64,000 nt of DNA. Source: Paralichthys olivaceus (taxonomy: Eukaryota; Chordata; Actinopteri; Pleuronectiformes; Paralichthyidae). The notes beneath the pieces are model-generated. The model was not told the DNA's origin, ran no database searches, and saw nothing but the letters and a program-made list of their open reading frames with translations. The position numbers were made by a program, and so were the translations under genes. The DNA lies in the NCBI RefSeq assembly GCF_024713975.1, contig NC_091113.1, positions 10,304,501 to 10,368,500 of the forward strand. Reading direction: 5' to 3'. This document shows, piece by piece, positions 40,900 to 51,764 of this stretch (its first letter is position 1; every line of letters starts with the position of its first letter).

Positions 40900-41075
40900 G
40901 TCCGCAATCCGTCACCTGATCCAGACAGATCCACACCTAAACTTTAATCCCTGACCTGAACAGCATCCTTCCACCAAGTTTCATGATAATCCACCCAGCA
41001 GTTTTTCTGTAATCCTATTAACTGTCATAGAGCACGTTGATTGAAACCTAACCTCCGTAGGGGAGGTAATAAATA
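40900..41075 (+). repeat. Degraded fish transposon fragment (GGAGGTAAT end)
   Basis: The order CTGATCCAGA, CACCAAGTTTCATGATAATCC, AGTTTTTCTGTAATCC, AACCTCCGTAGGGGAGGTAAT follows a common teleost repeat in which AAATTTCATCGAAATCC and CGGAGGTAAT-type ends recur. A similar end in the opposite orientation is at 59005-59055. Confidence 0.55.
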
Positions 41076-44000
41076 TTGCTGAATGTTAATTAATTGCACT
41101 GTGTGATATAAAACACAAAACTCACAGAAAACAATGGTCAAACCAACAAACAGCCACAGAGTCTTCAAGCATTTATCCCACCTGTTGTATGCATTCAAAT
41201 ACACCTGTTATCATGAGAACATCCAGCATGCACACCACCATACCCCAAGGGATAGGTGATATGATACCCCTGAAGTAGGAGGTGTGTGTGTCTGTGTGTG
41301 TGTGTATGTGTGGGTGGGTGGGTCAGAGAAGCTGGGGGGTTGGGGGCTCTCTCAATTGTGGAGCCAGGGAGACACCAAATTTTGGCGGTCCCCTCAAGGG
41401 TTTCTCCTACCGAGACAAAGGCCACCTCATTTGCAACAGATGCATCCGTTTAAAAAAAAGACAGGTCCTACTGATGAGCCACAGGACACTGAGTTGCAGG
41501 TGCTGAGGGAGCGAAGGCATTTTCCAAAAAGAACTGATCAAAAGGGGCTCAGGGACGAGCTGCAGGTCACCAAGGACTCTGAATCGAGTTGATGAGAGAT
41601 GGTGGGACATGAAAGACGCTGTGGGGTTTGGGATTTGGTGCATGTGCAATTATGGTCCCACTGAGTCTATTCACACAGTTTAATTGTCATCTGGGGGCTG
41701 AGATGTAAAGATTCTTGGATTACAGCTAAGGCTGGAGGAATGGTCATTAAATCGCTTGTTATTATCCCTTCAGAATAACTGTTGTGCAACTTTTGCAAAT
41801 AAAAATCATTGCAATTGTCGTGGTTCATGCAGCAATCTTAGATACTACTTGAAAATGCATTAAGCAGTGACTTTATATCCTTACTTTTAATGGTAAAGCT
41901 CAGCTCCATCTTTGGTTACATCATCCAGCTTTGAAACCGTAACACGTTATTAACTTTATCACTTGAAAGTTAATACGTGGAGACTTTTCCGAGCGTAAGT
42001 CTGACCACCAGCCAGATTTTAGATCTACACCATAACAGCTGAGATTCAGCACCTGTTAAGCTCTTCGTTATTTCCATGATATGATGTGAAATGCGATATG
42101 TTAAAAAATGCGATCAGTCTCATTATTCTGCTGAGTGAGCAGGAGGGAGGAGGGAGGAGGGGTCTGGGGATGGACAGGGAGTTTTTTGTGCATGGGGGTG
42201 ATAGCCGAGGGGGTCATAGTATTGGCATGTGTCTATTGTGTGAGTGGGCCATTGTATAGGGGGTTTAAAGTTTAAAGTCTCTATGTGTGTGTGTGTGTAG
42301 GCAGACTAATTATATTCTGCACAGCCAAGGATGGATAAGGCTGACCAAACTCAACTGATGGAGCGGAATGCAGTGCAGAGGAGGAGGAGGAAGAAGGAGG
42401 AAGAGGGAGGAAGAAGGAGGAAGAGATTGAGTGCAGTCAGGCAACAAAACAAAAAAAAACACCATCCATTCTTTTCTTTTAACTTTGCAACATTTTCAAT
42501 CGTGAGTTTCTGATGTGTGTCCTTTAAAATGTGACTTGTGCTAGTTCTTTTTTAGTTGAATTAGCTATTATTAATAGATTATTCTACATACTTTATATTG
42601 CAATGGAATAAATCGAATCAATATATGATGATTTGATGATTGACACATGTGATTTGAGTATTCATAAGATTTTAGTCACATTTATTCTGTGCATGCCTAT
42701 TAAAGGGACAAGGCACATTTAGTACCTTTAACGGATCATTTTATGTAAATAATTGTTTGCTTCCATGCAAATTGGTTAGATAAAATGCACGAGAAGAGAA
42801 ATGCTTTTTTAAAAAATCTCAGCTTTTTAAAACTTTTTAGCTTTTTCGCATGTTTTCCTACTTATGGACAGAATAGTGTCTTCCCCTATTTCAAATGTTA
42901 ATTCTTAGCTAAGCTAACCAGCTGCTAATTAAAGGTATATGTTTACCGCCTGTAAATAAACAGTATTTAAGTAATAAATGAATTTCAGTTTGTTTAAATG
43001 TTGGTTGCCATGTTTGAAACCTGGATAAAATTACTTGAATTAAACTCTATAAACTCTGCATTGTATTTTCCAAAATGTCATATTGTTCATTAAATTATTA
43101 ATCCTGAGGCAGAGAGATCCCATGAGTATTTTATTTCAGCCTCCCTGCACCTTAATACTTCTTAATTAATCAATCAATCAATTTTGTCAGCTTTAAGAAA
43201 CCAATTCACCACAGTGTCAAGTAGTAACACTGCAGAATGTTTTCAGGACCAGAATGTCTTTAGTTTGAAAACTTCCCACACAGATGTGAAAGTTGTAATG
43301 CTGGTAAAGATACCTGAAATCAACTTTCCACACTTCACAGCATCAAAACCATTTATCGTAGCAACGTTAAGAACGTGAAGTCGTCTCAGCCGCCAAAAAT
43401 TATGCATCTGCCTGACCGCCAAAATATAGTCCCTTTGTATTCTCTCCCATTGTATCTAAATAAGGGTATTCTGATGTGGATGTGGTCGAGAGGGACAACA
43501 TCTGTCTTTCCTGTGGACATATGTAAAACACTTTACCTATTGTCAATTTTGGAGGGATCCTGCTCCTTGTTGAGTTTCCCTCCAAACTGATTCAGCCAAT
43601 TAGAAGCAGTGTGTGGGGGCGGGGGAGCGGCAAACAAGACAGACAGCGGAGAACCTCTGTCTGACCCCCAGTTGGGCTCCAACATCAAAATTCACCAGGC
43701 CCAGGGTGTTAGTACAACACCGCTGGGCTGCTGATGACGATACCATCATCTGGATTACAAGTTGTGGGAGAGGGAGATGCAGCTAATTGCACCTAATGAG
43801 AGTCATAAATGTGAAGTGAAAGGGGGGGGACGTCGTTCTCCAAAGGGAAATCACTAAAGTGAGTTTCCTTTCAAAAAAAAAAAACAAGGCTGACCGAAGC
43901 TTTCACAAGCAGACTCATTTTGCCACATCACCACAGTCTAATGAGGAAATGCAGCGTCCATAAAAAGAGACACATGCCTGCTTCAATCTGGCTGCAATCG

Positions 44001-44689
44001 AATGCTGTGGATGCTTTGGAGACTAAATTTACCCTTAAAGCTCACGTACCACAGGAAACCTCCTCTGCATTCTGCGGCCAGTGCGACGTGTTTTCAATCG
44101 GCTCTTTCATCTCCTGTCTGACTGTAAAAGAAAAAAAAGCCAAATCCTCAGAGTTAGCAGCGGCAACGATGTGTGAAGAACCACTTAAAAAGAGAGAGGC
44201 CTGTTTAACCATGAGCTAAACTATTCCCTTGTGTGCTTTTGAACACAGAGGAATGTGAGAATCAATGCAAAGTACATCAAGGCTGGCTGCAGTGTTGACA
44301 CTGTCGCTGTGTAAAGTCGGCCTCACTTCAATGGCACCATCATTAACTTCGTACGCAAAGATAAGAGATGGGATCTCACTGCTGCGTCGGGGAGAGATAC
44401 AATAATTATCAGGCTTCGAAGATGATTATCACACCAGCGTCCCATGAGAGAGGGAGAGAGAGAGAGTGAGAGAGAGAGAGTAAGGGAAACAATTTTGGAG
44501 GAGCTGTGAGGTTCGTAAACAGTGAAAATTAATTTTGACGGACTGCGTAAATAAAGGAGTGAAGGGAGACTGTGTGTCTGAAGATGGAGAAGATGGTTGG
44601 AAGAGAGACTTTGCCGTCTCAATCAGGATGTTAGGATGTATCAATAAACAATATCAGGGTTGAAACAGATTACTGTTGGCCTCAGAAAA

Positions 44690-45470
44690 CACAAATGATT
44701 GAAGTAATAAAATAAAAGTAAAACCCTCCATTGAAAGTAAAAACTCTGCAAATTCTTACTAATGAAAAATATAAAGGTATACATTGAAATATCAAAAGTT
44801 TAAGTACATAAATTATTATGTATTACATTATCGGAATTTTTTGCATTAAAGTGTCATTTGTGTTCAGTTAATTAAGTTCAGTAAGATGAAGGGATGGTGT
44901 AAATAATAATAAAGTATTTATATTTATATACTGTTGGGTAAGCTGATCATAAGGTTTGAAAGAAAACACTGCAAAGTAACATGGTGGAGGTACTTCAGTA
45001 AATGTAGTGGTGGGAAGTACATTTATCATGTTATTTTTAGGGATATATAATTTACATTCTTACTTCTCAACGTATATCTGCCAATCTTTACAATGTATTG
45101 TGCGACATGTTGAAATTGTTTTTAAAAATATTTGAATCAATGATCAGAGCAGAATTAGTTCACTGATCCAATCAGAGCAGGTCGATAACATTAGAGCCCG
45201 CTGAGACTCAGCCATAATGATGTAGTAGACCTTTGCGTTATGGGAATAGGCTACACTCTGCAAGTACTTTTACTTTTAAAACTTGAAATATACTTAAGAG
45301 CAGGTACTAAATATTTTTTTGTGGAAAGGTTAATGTGGTACTTTTACTTACACATACATTTTACATACGTAAAATATATGTGTAAGTTTTCTATTTATTT
45401 GTACTTTTACACATGCAAGAAGTTTGAGTACCACTGAGAAAATGCATTTAGCTTATACTTAAACCAAATC
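44690..45470. repeat. Degraded fish repeat rich in AAGTAC / GTACTTTTACTT
   Basis: The region is AT-rich and repeats motifs such as AAAGTAAAA, TTAAGTACATAA, GTGGTGGGAAGTAC and GTACTTTTACTT. This vocabulary is typical of a frequent teleost interspersed repeat. It may be two adjacent fragments, and the boundaries are approximate. Confidence 0.5.
45346..45387. repeat. 42-bp near-perfect palindrome
   Basis: The two 21-bp halves pair at 19 positions, with mismatches only at 45357/45376 and at the tip. It sits inside the repeat-derived region at 44690-45470 and may be part of that element. Confidence 0.85.
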
Positions 45471-46608
45471 TATAATTTAAAATATGTTTTTAAGTTTTGT
45501 TAAATGTCACAATGTCTATTATGAACACATTGCATTTTGCATATTTACTATATTTGAATGGGCATATCTAATCTAAATGACTTCACATATTTGGGCACAA
45601 TACATAGAGAGCTCCATTTCAGACACCTGCAGCCTCTTCCCTCCATTTTGGTAATGAAAAGTCCTGAGGGCACCCAGCTGTGACCTCTGACCCCAGACAC
45701 TATAATTAGGTTATATTTGGAGCTGCTGAATACAAAAGAAAAAGTGAATTGCACCAGTGTGGAGCCGTAATCGTAAATGCACTTTTAAAGAAGTGGCGAC
45801 AATAATGGATGGGATAAAACAAGCACAAGAAACTAAAACAAGATGACGTGTGCATGTGAGTGAGACTGCGAGTCAGATGAAAGTGAATTGTCAACTAAAC
45901 TCTGAAAAATTGGTTTACCCAGTTTGCCTTTCACACTTGCACAATGCAACGGGAGGATTTCTGCACAGACGCGTTCACAACAGCATCAAATCCTCATTAT
46001 TCAGAGACAGAGGCAGGAAGTGACGTATTAACTCTGCTGCCAAGATCAAGTTATTTCCTTGACAACAAAGATGCTGTCGTCAGCTCTTATCACCACAAAC
46101 TGTTGTGACTTTGACTGCTCCTGGATTTCTTCTGACTGGCCAGGTGGACAAAGTCCACAGAAACTGCGGAGCATCTCACTTGGACATTTACGTTCACACA
46201 TGTTCCTCCTCCAGAGAAAATATGGAGGAACTGCAGAGTCCAGTGCATGTCTGAAGCAGCTACAGTCATATGGATGCAGCCTGAGGCTCGACCCCAGCTG
46301 CCATAAACAGATCTCTCATGTCACTCCGACTAAATCTTGAGATAATTCAGTCCTGCGAAACGACACTTTGGAGATATTTTTCAAAATTTATGTGAGATCC
46401 CGACAGAGAAGATTAAAGCACACAGGGGTTCATATGAGAGTATTGTGACAGTGCAGCTAAGTGATCTATTACATGTTTAGAGAAGCATTAGAGAGCATTC
46501 TCAGGGTGTCTCTGCGTGTTTCCAGCTGCGTTTGCTATCAAGCCCCTCTGACTCTGTTTATCTGGTATAGGGCCCTCTTGTATTCGGTTTCCCACTGGGC
46601 TTTACACC

Positions 46609-46610
<2 letters not shown>

Positions 46611-46702
<92 letters not shown>
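46611..46702. repeat. (CA)46 microsatellite
   Basis: Ninety-two bases of pure CA, the longest simple repeat in the window. His-Thr and Cys-Val reading frames across it are artefacts. Confidence 0.97.
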
Positions 46703-46703
<1 letters not shown>

Positions 46704-46983
46704 GCTACACGAACTGAGATGAGAGGCACAAAGCGAAATTTACTGTCATACAAACAAACACATACACAACCAGGATCCTGAGAAAGTGCAATGAGAGAGC
46801 AGGTGTCAGTTTTCACATGTGGCTCTCATGGGGGCTCGCAGGGTAAATATGCAGCAGTTTTTTTGGTTGTTTTCCTTTTCCGAGTTTGTAGCGTTGGTTC
46901 TTCTCACAGCCTCTGGTCACCAGTCGACCAGGAGCCTCTTCACCTGCATGGGGAGGTGGGAAAGTGTCGATCACATTTCTCCC

Positions 46984-47024
46984 ACTGGCTCAACACAACT
47001 ACATTTTAGTTGTGTTGAGCCAGT
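46984..47024. repeat. Perfect 18-bp inverted repeat, 5-base loop
   Basis: Arms 46984-47001 and 47007-47024 are exactly complementary around the loop CATTT. The surroundings are otherwise ordinary single-copy sequence. Confidence 0.95.
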
Positions 47025-48849
47025 TTATCATGCTTTCAGGACCTTGAAGTTACACTGTGTTTATAGGTAACGTGAGGACATTGCAAAGCAATAAGAGCCA
47101 CCTTGGTGTAAAACAGTAATCCAAAAAATCTGAGTATGTTTTCTTTTGCAATGTTCTCAGCTTGAGAACTAAATGGAAACAATATTTTATCACTAAATTC
47201 TTCATTCAAGGTTTTGTGATCCTGATTCCACAGCCACTTCATCATTATTTCCCAGGACCGTCCTCAAACGAACCAGACCAAACATGAAGACACGGCACAA
47301 TCCATGTGGCGGGAAGGGTCTATTCTCTCCTTCCCTGAACGACGAGGCTGACCATCAGAGTCTCCCGTCAAGGTCTTAGATCTCATTACCAGCAGATAGA
47401 TGACACTGTGCAGGAAAACAAACAGCAGCGATGTCAGATCAACTGGATTAGCGCTGAGGTGCCATGGGAAGCTGCAGAGGAGTCTGGGAACGAGGGCGTC
47501 GTGACTTCTCAACCCAGGTCAGGTCGTGCTCTGGTGTTTCAGCTGGGATGGACAGATGATAGATAAAGCAGCTGCCACACTAGACTTATTTTATTAAAAC
47601 TGAGACTCTAAACACAGTCAGGCTTGTTAAATCTCTTTTTATGAGCTCTGTGAGGTATTTATGAAACTAGTGGCCTACATCGACGCCTGCGTTGTGATGT
47701 ATTTGATGGACAGGGCCGGAACATGAACGTCTTTGGACGCGATCTCAGTTTATTCGGACAAAAAAATAAGCCTAAAACAAAATCCTATGATCAATTTTGT
47801 ACGTATGTGCATAAAGCAACATATTAAATGACAACTTTAAACAAGTTATAGCAATCTTACAAACATAATAACAGAGAGGCTAACGTACAAAAACGTGAAT
47901 AACCGAACCTTGTCACATACCTCTCCAATGGAGTACAATAGAGAGGGGAGAGGTGAAGGAGGCTTACAATGATGGGTCCCCCAAAAGTGGACGTAGGGGT
48001 ATCGAGCTTTATCAAATGTTCCACAATGACAACGCACACTTAAACATGTAATTTAGCAATTAAATAAAATTGAATAATCGGAATGCCTTGTTAAAAAATG
48101 AGTGAAATATATATTCCATTCAATAAAAATTGCATGTTTGACGTGACATTGAACAGATCAACATTGAATAGATCATACAATGAATCTGTATAATCAAACT
48201 AAAATCAGCATCTAAAACATCTCTGAATTCTTTTCCTTGTATAAAACAATGTGAGCAGACACGGGAAAATGTTTGAAAAGAGTCTCTTTGTGTGTGAAAC
48301 AGCGAGAAGAGGCAGCGGGAGAAACACACAATGTCAAGGCTCCATAAATATCAGTGACACCACACTGTTGCTACATCCTCTCTGTGTTCACACACACATA
48401 CACACACAGAGGGGTATATATAAGTAAATAAACACAGCCACTAACATGCATGCAAACTCTTGTATGCGTACAGCAGCATCGTTTGAAGACGCTCTCATTG
48501 GCGGGCCGGTGAGAATGCAAAGGTAAACAGAGAGAGAGAGAGTTTACGGGAATCTGTTCCAGTGCTTCAAGTATGAGGTCAAAGATGGAGACGTAGGAAC
48601 AACCGGGTCTGATGGTTCACACACTCACACTGACCTTTAGCAGCAACACTGTTTGTAAGCAGGTTTGATGTGTGATTTCTGTGATTTTTTTCATGGGCAC
48701 AGTCTGATGTGAAAGTCCTGGGACACTAACAAGGTGGATGAGGATCTGAAGATGAAATAAATATCTATAATTAAAAGATAAAATGATTTTATCAAAAACA
48801 AATCATGGAGAGGAAAGAACATCTCAGAAGAAGAAGTGCTTTAAAAATA

Positions 48850-49310
48850 GATTTGTGTTAAAACAACACCGAACAGAACAACAATAAAAAAAACAAGAAT
48901 AAGAAAGATGACATATAAGAAACTATTAAAAACAATTAAAGCCAGTTAAAAGTCAGTCATTAACAGGCTGGACTATAAAAATATATTTTAATGAATATAA
49001 TGAAGGCAGGTCTTAACTCCTCAGGCAAGGAGTTCCAGAGCCTCGGGGCCTGATGGTAAAAGCCTGGTCAGCCAGTTTACAACATTTACTCATCACTTTA
49101 TTTAGACCCTTGTCCCTGTGGTGGAAACACAAGGAGTTCCTGCAAAGGTTTCCAGTTGCGGGGCAAAGTTCTTGAGTTTAAAATTTCACTTTGGTCACCA
49201 GCCTTAAGATCATAAGATTATGACGTGGAACATTGGGAGTGAGTAGCTCCATAATATGGCTGGGGAGCAGACCATGCTGTTTTAAAAGTTATTAAAAGAC
49301 TCCATTCTAA
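48850..49310 (+). repeat. Fish interspersed repeat (body part)
   Basis: AACAATTAAAGCCAGTTAAA, then CAAGGAGTTCCAGAGCC, GGGCCTGATGGTAAAAGCC and CTCCATTCTAAA occur in the order known from an abundant teleost repeat. It resembles the missing body of the fragment at 27045-27170. Confidence 0.6.
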
Positions 49311-50190
49311 ATATAACTGGGGGACAAAAATGCAGGAGGTAAGAATTGGAGAGCTATGGGCCCTTTAAGCTTGTGTTGGTTAAAATGCAAAGAACAGCAT
49401 CGGCAAAGGCAAAAGCTGAGACACTGGGGGTTGACTGATGCATGGAAATAGTGAAGTGCAGAAGTACAGGAGTGAAAAGACAAAAATATTAAGCAACATG
49501 TCTCAGTGGATGAGACAGAATATAAGTTAAAGGAATAGTTTGCATATTTACTGTACAAACACGAGAGTGGTCTTTAAACATCAACTTTGTAATGACACAG
49601 TCACTGAATTTATTGGACTGTCTGTCTCTCCCACATGCAGTCATTAAATATGATCCAGGCTGGGTTAGACTATAGTTCAGGTCACGCCACAGTCAGAAAG
49701 AGTGTGTGCTATTGTTTTAGTGGACACGTGTGAGTACATGCACACTGACGGCTTTGACAAAGTGTGTAAAAGTGCATTTGACTCCACTGTGCACGCATGG
49801 ATGCGGTGACACATCTCTGAAGTCCATAACTAAGTTTGGCCACTGATATATTCATGTTTAACTTAAAGAAAGAACCACCCCCCCCTCCTCCAGCCCTGCA
49901 GAAAACAATGATCTGTGCTGCTGCAGACAATGAAGCAGCTGGATTTCTGCACATGTGCCTTTGTGTCGGTTTGAGTTCTTGTCATAACTCCATCGCAGGG
50001 GCCTAGACTCACACACACACACACACACACACATGCAAAACCACACACACACTGAGAAGTCACTGACTCTGGGAGATGCATGGCAGTGTTGGCACAAAGG
50101 AATATTTGATTTGGTTATAAATACCACGACATGAAAGAGAAGCTCAGCGGGGAAAAGGGCAGAGGGCACGGCAGCCAGAGGAGACAAAAT

Positions 50191-50226
50191 CTTCATCATC
50201 ATCATCACCATCATCACCATCATCAT
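50191..50226. repeat. (CAT)n microsatellite
   Basis: About twelve ATC/CAT trinucleotides with two CAC interruptions. Confidence 0.9.
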
Positions 50227-51468
50227 ATCGGCTGGGTCTGACAACCAGGTCAGCGTTTTAAAACTGTGACTACTGCTTCATGTCTATTCTTCTTCTTACG
50301 TTGTCTCAACAACATAAAAACATTATCTTACATTTCAGGAGCTTTTGAAATACATGTAACTATTGTGGAATGAGACAGATGTTTTTTATAAGCAAGTGGA
50401 ATTGGGTCATTTTTTTGAAAAACAATTATGAAGACTGTTTTTAAATCTAACCAACATGACTTAAACAGAAAGCGCACGAAAGAAAAGTTAAAGAACAATT
50501 TGAAAAACCAAGATATTTCTGCATGACTAAGCAGCAAACACACTTTTAATTGGTGTTTTTCTCCCACAACTAAAACTTACTTTTTTGCCTCTTCTCACCA
50601 GAGGACAGATTTCATACATTCACCTGCTGAAACGTGTGTCCTCATTTTAAATTTGAGTTTAACACACTTCACATGTGAACATAATAGAGTGTGATACTCA
50701 ACCTGGCGGGACATGTCAGGACGCGTTGGGTTCGGACAACACTTTTTTAAATTGGGTTAGGGTCTGGATCAGCTGCTTTTCTCTAGGGCTCAGTTAGGTT
50801 TAGACAAAATACTGAACCCTGTGCCATCCTCTAGTACTTATGAGTATTTTGTAAAACCTGAACAATTTATTAGTTGGCTGATAAATATAATACAAATATA
50901 ATAAATCTACTGATGTGAGCCTCATCTGCATATATGCATTTGTTTTTGCCCATATGTGGCAATATGATTGTATTTGTGTGTTTTTAATTTAATCAGTTTA
51001 TGTTTATTTATGATAATAACAGATTTCAGTCAATATATCGGCATCAGAATTTTTTGTTCCCAATTATTGGTATTGGCATCAAATCCTGCTCCACCACCAA
51101 ACTTACATCAGTGTATTGTGGAAACGTAAAGCCTCTGTTGAAAATGAGTTAAACAGGAGACATCAAGTGACCAGCAGTTATGAGCAAAGGGCTGTTTCCA
51201 TCCTGGATCTTTGAATTAGAGAAAAGGACAAGTTGTATTTAAACTTTCTTTAGTTGGAAAAAAAACTGCATCCGATTCAGATAACTACTCAAAGCAGAAT
51301 CTTTTCTGATGTCTTAGAATGTGCGGACTGTGGAGTGAGGGACGGATCTTTAAACTCTAATTCTGAGTTAAGTTAATTGGTCATTTCTGTGCACACATGT
51401 CAACACAATAGTGAATGGTAACATTGGTTTATCACGTCCCTCCCCCTCCTCCGTGTGAGTGGTTTAAA

Positions 51469-51764
51469 GTTTCTCTCTCCGCGCTCTGATTGGTCGCTGA
51501 AGTTTTTCTGAGGGGGAATAAACTCCGGAGCTGGTGCGCTCTCTGACGCACAGCAGCCCGGAGGAGCAGAGAGGGAAGCTGAGGCGGTTCACTGGTGTTC
51601 ACTTATCTCACACAGCAGGGTGAGGAGATACAGGAGCATGGAGATGACCGTAATCAGGAAAATAATCATTTTATAACGTACTTTAGGATTTGACAGGATT
51701 GGAGGATTGGAATAATCTCCCTCTGACTTTTTTTTTAAAAACTTTACATCCAGCGCTGTTGAAA
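51469..51764 (+). promoter_or_regulatory. metrn promoter and 5' leader
   Basis: An inverted CCAAT box (ATTGG, 51489-51493) is followed by a TATA-like AATAAAC at 51517-51523 and GC-rich sequence, so transcription probably starts near 51545-51560. The leader has a 12-codon upstream reading frame at 51638-51676 that ends before the metrn start. Confidence 0.5.

Larger units (their letters stand above)
33770..51450. other. 17.7-kb stretch between stub1 and metrn without recognisable exons
   Basis: No reading frame here shows a known domain, and the longer frames are low-complexity or isolated. The content is microsatellites, degraded fish repeats (listed separately), short hairpins and single-copy sequence. 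GC-richer islands at about 34560-34780 and 43580-43840 may be regulatory. The human genes located between STUB1 and METRN (JMJD8, WDR24, FBXL16) are not visible. Confidence 0.6.

Noticed and set aside
46461..46816. His-Thr and Cys-Val repeat proteins
   Set aside because: They are translations of the (CA)46 microsatellite.
51690..51764. N-terminal extension of metrn
   Set aside because: The frame is open upstream but has no ATG before 51765, and the hydrophobic signal peptide follows that ATG directly.
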